Positions 47,116-59,100 of a stretch of 64,000 nucleotides of DNA are shown here, in pieces (positions within the stretch are counted from its first letter, which is position 1; the number at the start of each line of letters is the position of its first letter). The translations under genes were made by a program, and so were the position numbers. The notes under the pieces were generated by a model that saw nothing but the letters and a program-made list of their open reading frames with translations, was not told the origin of the DNA and made no database searches. This DNA is from Orobanche coerulescens (lineage: Eukaryota; Streptophyta; Magnoliopsida; Lamiales; Orobanchaceae). The stretch is taken from the NCBI GenBank assembly GCA_033398695.1, contig CM065802.1:138184096-138248095 (forward strand), written 5' to 3'.

Positions 47116-50100
47116 TAAAGTGCATTTTGTGTACCTGCACTTTACTCAAGACACCACTTGAAATACTATAGTTTTAAAAACAGCACTTGCAATACAGAAC
47201 ACTGTAACCCGTAACACTGTGGCATTCCGTCAATTTCTCATAACTCCGTTAAAAAGTGAGGGGTAAATCAGACTTTTCATGGAAAGACACCTCTAACATT
47301 TACAGCGGGCTTTCAGATGTGTCTTTACAGTATACTAGGGTTTTTCCGCCTGGGGTTGCTGGCCGTCGGAAATTAAGGTTTTCTGGCCGTGTTTTTTCTT
47401 TTTTTTAAATTTTCTGAATTTTCGGATGATTTTTTCTTGCTCTCAGTTGGTAGACTACGTGCTGACTACGTGCCGAATTTTCGGATGATTTTTTTTCTTG
47501 CCCCGGTGATGAATATTTGATAAATGCAAGATTTTGATAATCCCTTTGCAAACCGATGGCTAAAGGGAGAATCAAGAATAGGTGGGTTTGTTCTGTGAAG
47601 ATTACTGTAATCTGGTCAATCTGCGCTATTACTCTTTTCTACTTCTTCAAGATGGCTATACGGATTTCTTCACCCAAAGTGAGCAGTAATTCCAATCGGC
47701 CCACAATTGCAAGTACTATAGAGATGTTTCAATTTGTTAATTCATTAATTAGTTCGTAAATCTTGTTGTAGATTACTCTTTGAATGAACTTTGGGGTCTT
47801 GAAGTTATTTTTTTTAGAGTAAAGTGCAGTTTGGAAAAACCCTAGCTACAACCGGAGTATACTGTAAAGATGTGGACACATCTGAAAGCCTGCTGTAAAT
47901 GTTAGAGGTGTCTTTCCATGAAAAGTCTGATTTACTCCTCACTTTTTTGACGGAGTTATCAGAAATTGACGGAATGCCACAAAGTGTGACGGGTTACAAT
48001 GTTCGGTATTGCAAGTGCTGTTTTTAAAACTATATATGTATTACGTATATGTATATGTATGTAATTACTAATTATCATGCATATGTATATGTATGTATTT
48101 ACTAATTATTAAATTACAATACTGTTAATACTAATACAATTATTAATAATTTAATTTAAAATTTTGAATTATAAATAAAAACCTGTCATACTAAATAAAA
48201 ATCTGTCATACTAATATAACTAATAATTTATTTTAAGTTTTAAATTTTAAATCGAAATCTGTCATTTTATTTTAAATGTTACGTAATTCTCAAATCTGTC
48301 ACGTTTTTTTATTTTTATGCAGAAAAATTAAATTATAAATAATATTATTACTTATATTAGCGGAATTTGTAAATCATAATCATATTATGCATTTTGTTTT
48401 TTAATATTATATTAACTGTTTTTTTATATGTGCAGTTTTTTAAAGGGGAATGACCCAAAGGTACATTTCTAAAAGTATTTTTTTTCCCAAAAGACAATAA
48501 CTTTAATCTTCTTCTACTTGAGACATACTTAAAATAATATTACTTTGAAAATTGCATTTTTACCCTTACTTCAAATTAAAATATATAATGGGATATTTTA
48601 CATAGGTAGACAATCGGCCCGCCGTCCTCCAAGCGACCGCGCCGCCGACCGACCCCCTGCAGCCGCCGCCGGATTTTTTTTAAATGTTTTCCGCCCAGCA
48701 ATCGACAATGAAAATTACCATTTGATAATTTATATTGCCAAGGGTTTTCTGACAGTGGTCGAGCACAGTCGGTCAACCCCGATTGACTCTTAAAAAAAAT
48801 TACCGACTTTATAATTAAGATTACCAACAAGTATTCCAAAATACCATATAGTAACAATATACCGATGAGTATGTTGACCGTCGCCGACCGCTTCCAATCA
48901 CAACCGGCCAACTTGTTAACAAAATTATCAACGGATAATTTAAGTTACCGGAAATATATTCTAAATTACCATAATATAACAACAAACACAGTACTGTAAT
49001 CTTTCAATAATAATAATAATATATTTTCAGAATCTGAACACCCAAATATAAAAAAAAGGAAAAGAATTATGAACTTGATATTCCAAAATCCTAAAAAGGT
49101 TCTCGCATCATCTGGAGCCGAAACCACCGCCGGCTCGAGACTACAGCTGCTGATATCTTCGCATCGAGGAGCCGATGAGCCAGCGAAAAGCAATCATCGG
49201 GCTGGCCACCCGCCAATTCCAGGAAATCGTCGCCTGGGTTCCGCCTGAATACTTCAACCGAATTGGCTGAGCATACTACTCTCGGTATAATTGTTCCAGA
49301 GGAGAATCCGTGACTCACGTCGTCAGGACTGCCGTCGCCGAGTACGCAGCTTGGCTCGGATGTGAAATCTGAATCCGCCTTCTCCATAAATCAGAGCAGA
49401 TAAATCAACAAACTCAAGAAAACTGCTGAATGCGACGTTCATCTGGAGCTTGATTGCCATTCGTCTTTTTGCATCAGGGATGAGGAGATGAGAAAAAAGA
49501 ATGGAAGAAAGAGAGAAAAGGGGGAGAGAGGAAAGAGAGAGAAGGCGGCGAGAAGAAAATGAGAAGAAGATTAGGTTTTGTAAAGAGTAGGTTTTGGTTT
49601 ATGTATAAAAATTGTGTTGGGTAGTAAAAATAAAGTTTTTGTGTTGGGGCAAAATTCATCTTTATTTTGTAGTATTGGGTCATTTCCCCTTTTTTTAACT
49701 GTCTTTTTTTTATATGCGCAGTTCTTCAAAAATGGAGAATGATTCTAATACTGAAAAATGATTGGCGTGAGTTGGCTAAAAATCCTAAAAGGAAAGCTAA
49801 ATCAAATGATCCCGGTTGGAAGCATGCATTTTTTTCGAACTTGAGCAACAGAGATGTGTTTAAATGTCTTTCTTTGCAGGAATGAAAATCATGGCGACAT
49901 TAATAGGTTCAAGCAACATTTGATTGGTGGTTTTCTAGACATAAATGTCCAAGACAATGATACGGGTGTACCCGAAGGCAACGAATCACCAATTGTTGAT
50001 AAAGAAATTCTAATGAATTCAAACCAAGCCATGATGGTCTTACCTTCTTTATCATACTTTGGAAGTTTATTAGGTGATCCTAATTACAAGAAAGGATTCA

Positions 50101-53100
50101 CCTTGCTCCAAAGGCTGGCCTAAAGTCTTTTCTATCATTAAATGCTTTCAATAAATTAATTACATGCACATGCATATCTGCTCCTACCAGATTTGGGTAA
50201 CAAAAGACCAAATCAGCTTTTTAGAAAAAGACAAATGGTGTGGTGAAAGTAGATCCAGCTGGTGCAGATCAGATTTGTTTTTCTTATTGGTTGACTTTAT
50301 CCTTACATTTCCAGCTGTTTATTTATTTTTGTCTAGGGGTAAAGGTGTAAAACTCTCTATATATATTTAGAGGTTCTCCATTGTAAGGGGCAGAGTTGAT
50401 TAATACAAATTGAGAGAGTTTAACCCTCTATTTTCTTCAAAATCTTCATTTCCTTTATAGATCTTTGATCTTGGTGGTGTGAAGTGTTCCCTTTCCCTTT
50501 AATCTTGGTGGATTCATTTCCTTTAGAGATTAGAGTAGTGGGTTCTTATTTCTGTTCTGTTTTGTGAGTTCTGGACAGCAAACTTTGCTGATCCAAGTTC
50601 ATGTTCTTGTTCTAGTTAATATTCTTTATGGGAGTTGTTATTCTAGCCTTCTAAAATCTATCCAGAAAGTTCATAATCTGTCCAGACATTTGATTTCACA
50701 TCAGACAACTAGAGAGATTGCCAAAGAAATGAGTGAATTTATGGCTACTAGGAAGAGGAATAAGCCGGTGCAGCTTGATGATGATGAGGAGGAGGAGGAG
50801 GTTCAAGAAATCAGATCTACTGCAGCTTCTAGTACTATTCCAAGATCTTCAAGAAAGAAGCCATTTGAATTTCAGAAAGTTCAATCTAATCCAAAAGTAA
50901 CAAAATCAGTTTCTTCCATGATTATGAGGACACATGAGCAAGCTATTGAAGATAGGCATGCCAAAGGTCCAAGTCAACAATCATTTAAGCACTTGAGGGA
51001 TGCAATCTTCTAAGGAGGCCTCAAGGTGGTTCGCTAGCCTCCAAGATGGTTATAGTAGTGGTGGTTCCAATAGTGATATCAATGACATAACTATTACCTA
51101 TGGTCGTCTTCACACTAGTTTCACATTACATGATGAAGACTTGGATGAAGAAGATATTCCTCTTGATGACGAAGAGGTGGAAGATGATTATGGTAAGCCA
51201 TCACCCGGTCCAAGTAATGCCAATGATGAAGAAGTTGGAGATGGAGAAGATATTGAGGTAGATGACTTTGCTTGAGTTTATACTCATTTGTTATGATATT
51301 GATCTATTTATGGATATTATTATTACTATTATTATTATCATAATAATATTATTATGTAGTGAGTAGGAATTATTATGGAATATGGATAGTTCTTAAATGG
51401 GATCTTATTATCATGTTGAATTTGAACTTATATTATTATGTTTAATTATGTCATGTAGTAAACCTAGTAAATATATGTATATGAAATACTTGTCGACTAG
51501 TCACGACTAGTCGTGGCGACTTATCGACTAGTCGTGGTGACTTATCGACTAGTCTTTACGAAGGTACTCGGTCGACTTGACTCGACTTGGCGACGTGATA
51601 AACATGTTGCGGACTGTAGCAACCTGTGCAATCAACCCCTCAACAATACGCTCACTTCCAGAATCTTTACTAACTTAGGTTTAGCGGGTGGAAACCTCCA
51701 ATTGTTCCCTATAAAGCAGTGTTTTCAATAACGCTTTTCATATGCGTAGCTATTTGGTTCCGTCGTAGCGTAGCGTAGCGTAGCGTAAATAGCGTGGCGC
51801 ATAGCGTAAGCTATTCGAGCATGTCAATTAATTGTTGAAAATAATATATATATATATATATATTCATTTTAGCAAATACTCCCTCCATTTTTCTTTAGAT
51901 GTCGTTTGACTTTTTGACACACATTTTTAGGTGTTTTGACCGTATAGTTAAAATTATTATCTTTAAATAATTTTTTTTGTGAATTAAAAATTAGATTGTA
52001 TATTTTTATTCAAAAAAATAAAATTTAAAAAATGATAAATTTAACTATCCGGTCAAAGCACCTAAAAATGTGTGTCAAAAAGTCAAACGACATCTAAAGA
52101 AAAATGGAGGGAGTAAATGAGATAAATAACCATACAACAATAATAGTTAATCATTACATTCCAAAAGGTAGGGTTTTCTGAAGTATCGCGATGGATTTTC
52201 TGAAGAGTCGATTATCTCAGTTTTTTCTTTTGGAGTTTTGAAAGGTAGGGTTTTGTTTTGGAGTTCTGAAGGGTCACGATGGAGTTGATGAAGTTCTGTA
52301 TACCTGCAATTCTAAATTACCTTCACGCCCTCCAAGAATTCCAGCAGTTATTTTTGCACATATAGCGTACGCTATATGTTCTTTCGCATAATAGCGTGCG
52401 TTATTTACACTATTACCTGCGCCAGGGTTATTTACCGTGCGCTATCCGAGCATTAGGTTAAAAAAATGCGCTACGTAGCGCTTCGGCCCCGTTGCGCGCG
52501 ATAGCGCGCTTTCGCGCGAGTTTGAAAACACTGCTATAAAGTGACAAGAACCTTGATATGCGAAGATGCCACAAGCAAATATGAAAGTTTGTTCGATAAG
52601 TCTATAAACACTACAAAATTATAATTCTTGAAGCACTTTAAGATACACCCCGAAGAGTAAAACCATATTTTCCGTTCAACAATGTTAGGTTTACATTACA
52701 TCGAGGCTTACCTTCTATAGGCAAATCAAAGAAACAAATAGTTAAGTTAAACCTATAAAGAGGACTAATAATCAGCCTTTCTTTGCTAGAGTCGTACATT
52801 TGTGAAACTAGTATGTTTATATGCTGATAGGTGAGAACTCATGATTTTATGTGTGATGAACAATTGTTAAGTACGTACACTATTTACTGGTTGTTAATAA
52901 GGAATGTCTTACATACGTTAATCATGTGCAATCACATGCATTGCGTCAAGCCTCCTTATGTAGGACATAGTGAAGTTTACATACATTAGCTATATATCTT
53001 ACATACGTTAGTCACTGAAGTTGCTCATCTTCGACCTACTTAGACCTTATTCGAACATAGGACTCGAGTTACAATATTATAAACTCAAAATGATATTGAC

Positions 53101-56100
53101 CGCTAACATTCGAACCTAGGACTCGAGTTACAATACTATGAAATGATATCGACCCCCCGACATTCGATCCTATTAGAAATGATATTGACCCCTAACATTC
53201 TAACCTAGGACTCGAGTTACAATATTATGAACTCGAAATAATAGTACAATGATACAATTTAAAACGACCGAACATAATTCAACAGTAACTCACAAATTAT
53301 CACGAAAGTGATTATTATATACTTAATCGACATAATTTGACTTAATATAGCCAAATAAGACTCAAGTAATAAAATTATTAAAGCTAATGTAATATTTTAA
53401 AATTTAGATGTGATGTACCCTCACAAACAGATATCACATCATACCCCTCCACTTGAAGTAAATTCATCTGCAAATCAAGAGGTTATAACTTTTTAAACAA
53501 ATATCATATCAAACAACCTGGCTCAAACACCAAGTAACATACAAGTCCATTTGCCATGTTGAATGCATGTATACAATAGGCAATGAAAACAAATAAAAAA
53601 GGAGTATGTGTAATGGGACTCCAAAATGTTTGGCCTCACTAACTTTGCTTTGTGGTAAAATTCCATTGGTATCCCATTCTTCTTTATTACCTTCAGCACG
53701 TCTTGGAATCAATTAACTTACGAGTTGATGCGTCGATACAATGGAAATTCCATGGCCAATTCTTTTGAAGCTTTGTACGCAAGCAAAGTAAACCAGACCA
53801 GTAAAAGATTATATGGATGAATTTGTTACCTGGGAAACCATTGTTCCACGAATGATCGAATCACAGTGCTTAGGTCCTTTTCTAAACGGACTTCACGAGG
53901 AAATAGGAGTGGGGATCCGATTGAGGGATGTCTTGGAAATTTTGGATACCATACATTTGGCGACAAATTAAAAGAGAAATCAAATGCGTTTCTACAGAGC
54001 CTTCACACATAGGGACACGAGGATCGGAGCTCGTCCCCGAACATGGGAAGGTTGTATTGACTAAACTCGGGCTGCCTACTGGAGGCCCAACTTACAAATA
54101 TAATTCGTGGCAGGTTTTAGGATCACCCAAATCCAGCTGTGACAAATCAGCCCGCTAATGAAGGGGGTAAAACTACTCCAGCAATAGAAACCAAGGCAAA
54201 AGAAATCGAGGGACGCTACAGTTGACACATAAATGAGTTTTTAGATCTCATGATCCAGGGATTACGCTTCAATGCAGGGAGCATTATCATCCTTTGCGAA
54301 ATTGCTAACAAATCTTGAGTGTATACATGGTCGGAGCCGAGGATAAGGAAAATGAGAATGAGAACTTGGAGTCGGAAGACAAAGAACTCACAAATAAAAC
54401 TCGAAATGATGTTGACCTACAGATCTTAGGAATAATCTGCCACTGCATTCAATAATTCTAGGACGATTAAATGATTGGGAACAAGTCTTGGTAATGATAG
54501 AAAACGTCCAGTCATTGTTTCATCTCTGAACGAGCGCGAATCGACTGAAGTTGGGAATTGACCCCTGCATAAACTCTGGAGTACAACTTGAGGATGGCAA
54601 CAGTACCAACTATGTTGGAATATGTCGTCACTGTGTTATGCCTTGGGTCAATGGAATCCACCCCAAATTTCTGTGATTCCTCTAGGAGGAGTTGATCATA
54701 TGCCAAGTGTCATAGTTAGCCATATTGGATGATCTTCGAGCTAACTGGGTAGGGAGTCAAGCTGCAATGTTGTCAGGTAACTCTTCTTTGACACGCAAGT
54801 CAATTAACTATCAGCCTTGCATAAAACAGCCGATATTAACTCTTGTTGGATGTTATGGTCTGTTCGAGAGTCCTAACATGATATCCCCACACTCTGAAAA
54901 GCAAGCTGGACTGCACATCCAGATATCACCAGATTCGGGTTGCCCCTGAGGCAATACCGAAAATTGCATTCTGCACTCGCTAAACAATGCGCCACCAATC
55001 TTTCACAGCAACCATGAATGATTTTTTGTCCTTACCTGCATATGTTTGTCGGTAATTTTCGATATCTTAATCTCTAGCACCAGTGCATATTGGCCAGCTC
55101 CATGTAGTACAAATTAACTTACTCCAATCCATTGCAAACAAAACGAAATGCTCATTGCAGCAACAGTCCTTGAGTATCTGGGACACAGTTTTGGCTCTTG
55201 GAGTGCAAATGGATCCGAACAAAGATGAGTTCTGTGTTAAGCAACACCCAAAACAATCAAAGGACTTTGGGGATCTTTGCGTTGATGGATTACTACTGGA
55301 GATTCATTAAAAGGATTATGGGAGAATGGCTCTTCCCCTCACCACTATTAGAAAGAATAGCCGAAGTTATTTCAATGGATAAAATACGCTCAAGAGGCTT
55401 TTCAAGCCCTACAAGAAGGCATCACTTCAGCTCCGACGTTGGTCATGCCTGACTTCTCCCAACCCTTTGTGACTGAGAGTGATGCTTCTGGACACGGACC
55501 CAAAGCTGTTCTCTGGCGCTTGGTCTATTTGTTGACCTTTTCGGCCCCTGACTTGCCTTTGCTACCCTCCTTATTGCACACCGCAGGCAGGTGAGATTGT
55601 CATTCTCCATAGTTTGATCGAGGCAGCTACCTCAGGATTGAAACTCTCAATCACCAGCATCCAACGCCGCACTAATCCCAACCTTTCTTAGTAAGCAAAC
55701 AATCTTCTCTTTCCTTTCTGAGGCTCTGCAAGACCTTCCTGTCCCAGCAACTGTCTTCCTCTTCTTTTGCGAGGTCAGGAAAGGGGTTTGGGACCACAGG
55801 CGCTCAACCGTACACGCATAACTCGCACATACGTGCTGAATAGTTCTAACTTACAGGTAAGATTAGGAACATCTATTAGTCCAAAATTTTGACGACGATT
55901 CATAAACTAGACTTGAGAACAGCGACTTGTTCTCATATTCCCATAGATGGTTACTGAACCTTCTGAGACGATTCAAGGGCAAAAGAAAGACCATCTAATT
56001 AAGGCGTGCTATAACCTACTACTCCTGTGAAAAGGAGTAACCTTGCCCATTAGCAAAGAAAATTCCTCCATCACTGAGAGTTATATGACAGGTAGTTCTT

Positions 56101-59100
56101 TTTATCGCATAACTGCCCCCGAGCTCGCTCCAAAGCTAAAATACGAATTCCCCACCTACTTGACAAAATTTCCTATGGTGACGATAGCAGCAGTCTCGAA
56201 GCCACTTGGCTTTCAGCCATCGATGTCTGCCTTCCTGCTAGCTGAACTAAGCCTCATCTGAGGAGGAAATATGCCTGCCCCTAAGAGGACTAAGGAGCCA
56301 CCCTCTTTGTTGGACCACCGGCGCGGAGACAGTGGTCTCTGACCAGGACCAGGAACCAACCTCACTGCCACATTGGGTGGATCAGGACTTCTACACTAGT
56401 GTGCTCGACCAAGATAAAGAATTACAGGAAATTATGGTCTAGAGACTGATGGTAGGTACAAAATATTCTCACTAATTAATGGCACCTCTTCTACCAAGGC
56501 AGGATCTTTATACCTGTTCCCTCCCTTAGATAGAAAAAGTAAAAGATGTCATTCAAAGCTCGCTTGGGGCGTGCTGGAGCATATCGTACTTATAGAAGAT
56601 TAGTTCATTGTGCATATTGGAAGGGAATAATGAAACAAACTCAAAAGTTTGTTGAGATGTTTGACGTGCCAAAGGAACAAGTATAAAACTGGGACATCGA
56701 CGGGGTTCCTACATCTGCCTTCGATATCAGAGCGATTTTTAGAAGCGCTTAACTTGGAATTTATTACTGGTAGAGCTCACTCCAAGACAGTGGATTGCAT
56801 ATTTGTGGTCATCAACAGAATTTCAAAATATGGTCAGTTCATGGGACTGAAACACGCATACACGGCAAAAAATGTGGCTGGGAATTTTTCCGAAGTAGTC
56901 CGGCTTCATGGAGTGAGACGGTCCATGGTGTCAGATCGAATGAGTAGGGAAATTGACTTCGCTGGAGTGGGTTCTGTTACAATACAAGACTTTCAACGGG
57001 TTTAATCCAGTTTAGTGTTTATGGCTTGGAAGAAGGTACCGCCCCCCTGCCGGCCGCTCCCGACTGAGAAATGCGATTCCACGTTTCCGTCTGGTTAGCA
57101 TACAGGGATGCGACAGTTGATGAGACGAGCTGGGGTTGACAAGGCTGGTGGAGAAGAAAACAGTTCAAACAGCTCTCAATTTGTCGGTGAATTTGGAGTT
57201 TGGAACTCCGCAGAAAGGAAATAGGATACAGAAGATGGATCTGTACTGGAGATTCTCAACGGAGAAGAAAATACCGAAGGAAAAAAATACGATATAGAAG
57301 AACATCTAGAGCCTCTAGAATCCTCGAAAAGACCAAAGGAAAAAATATTGAGAAAACGGGTTTTCCCTATATACCATCTGTCGACTAACAAATTATATAA
57401 TATTCCATCTAGTGAAAAAACTTATAGGAATAGGAAGTAGCTTGAATGCCTGTTTTCTTCAAAATTTTAAATAATATAAAATGAAAAAAAAAATCCTGTT
57501 TCCTTCCAATTTTAAATATTATAAATTCCCAAGCCGGTCCCAAGCCCGGATAAAAGAGGAGGGTTGCGGTAGGTTAGTGGCAGCCAGCGTAAAACTCGTC
57601 ACATTCCAGGCCCGGGTGCAGTGATAAGTATGCGAGGGTTGCTAGGTCGTCGCCCAGAAGCGGCGCGCCACCTTTACATCTGAGGGTGGTGTCAAATGAG
57701 CAAGGATGCGCTACACTTCATAGGCCCGGGTGTAGTGGAAAATATGCAAGGGTTGCTAGGTCGTCGCCCGGAAGCGGCGCGCCACCTCGAAGTATGGGTG
57801 TGGTGTCAAATGTGCAAGAATCCTTGCAGCGTGGACGAGACAGACAGAGAAGTTAGTTCTTGCGGCTAGTAAGGGTAGTAAGGTGCGGTTTGGAACTTGG
57901 AACGTTGGCTCTTTGTGGGAGATCAGCGAAGTGGGGAGGTTATGAAAAGGAGGAGAATTCACATAATGTGTCTACAAGAGACTAAGTGGGTTGGCGAGAA
58001 GGCAAGAGTGTTAGCTCCTTGGGGTTACAAGCTTTGGTACTGGAAAGGATAGAAGTAGAAATGGAGTGGGTATCGTCATTGATAAAGAATTCATTGATGA
58101 TGTGGTGGAAGTGTCAAGAAAGAGCGATAGAATAATGAGTATTAAGCTTGTGATAGGGGATGAGTTTCTAACTATCATAAGTGCTTATGCACCACAAGTA
58201 GGATTGGATGCATCGATCAAACAAGAATTTTGGGAAGATTTGGAAGAGGTTGTCGAACGAATTCCTATGGGTGAGAAATTGATCATTGGTGGTGACCTCA
58301 ATGGGCATGTCGGTGTTAGCAGAGATGGCTTTGAGAGCATTCATGGTGGCTTTGGTTTTGGCGACAGGAATGAAGCAGGAAATGGTATATTGGATTTCGC
58401 ATTAGCTCATGACTTGGGTATTATGAACACTTGGTTCGAGAAAAGGGACTCTCATTTGGTGACATATAGAAACGGAGGTAATGGAAGTCAGATTGATTTC
58501 TTTTTAGTAAGGAATGTTTGGAGGAAAAATTTTACTAATTGCAAGGTGATACCCGGTGAGAGTGCTGCAACACAGCATAGGGTTGTGGTGCTTGACTTTC
58601 GAGGTAAGAGGCACTTAAGAAAGAGAAGACCACAAGTTGACCCTCGAATTAAGTGGTGGAAGCTCCAAGGGGAGAGTCGACATACTTTTGTGGCTAAGAT
58701 TGCTGATAGTGGTATTTGGTCTGATTGCACGGAGATGGATATAGATTCGATGTGGAACTTGTTGGAGCAAAACATAAAGGAAGTTGCAAAAGAAGTCCTA
58801 GGAGAATCTAAAGGAAACAGACCATCAAGTAAGGACACATCTTGGTGGAATGATGAAGTTAAGCAAGCGATAAGGACCAAACGTGAATGTTATAAGGTAC
58901 TGGGTAAATGCTCGAGCGATGACAATTATGAGAAGTACAAGAAAGCTCGAACAGAAGCTAAAAAGGCAGTGCGAAATGCCCGATCAAAGGTCAATCAAGA
59001 ATTATATGCAAGATTAGATACTAAAGAAGGGGAAAAAGATATCTATAAACTTGCTCGAATGAGAGAAAAGAAGACGCGAGATATTGGAAAAGTTAAATGT

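Larger units (their letters stand above)
45961..51606 (+). mobile_element. hAT transposon 1, with several nested insertions
   Basis: Terminal inverted repeats CATGGTTATCACGTCG (left) and CATGTTTATCACGTCG (right, reversed) are flanked by an 8-bp target duplication TTGTGGAC/TTGCGGAC (45953-45960, 51607-51614) with one mismatch; 8 bp is the hAT size. Subterminal regions are rich in the palindrome CGACTAGTCG (45978-46005 and 51494-51550). The 3' half carries a broken hAT transposase. The 5' half is filled by a LINE fragment, a MITE, an inverted-repeat element and a possible gene-capturing element. The element lies within the gag of the degenerate gypsy. Confidence 0.8.

Noticed and set aside
53509..54158. 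Stand-alone genes from short frames at 53509-53712 (-) and 53928-54158 (+)
   Set aside because: The first has no recognisable features. The second runs through gypsy gag remnants in the wrong frame.
57070..57200. A second, separate gypsy element ending at 57200
   Set aside because: A chromodomain-like [10 protein letters not shown] occurs here as well as a pol end at 62660. A duplicated or rearranged single element is equally possible, so no second element is claimed.
57176..57391. Minus-strand 71-codon frame next to the LINE
   Set aside because: It is the shadow of a purine-rich plus-strand stretch (GAAGAAAATAC...) at the end of the gypsy remnant.
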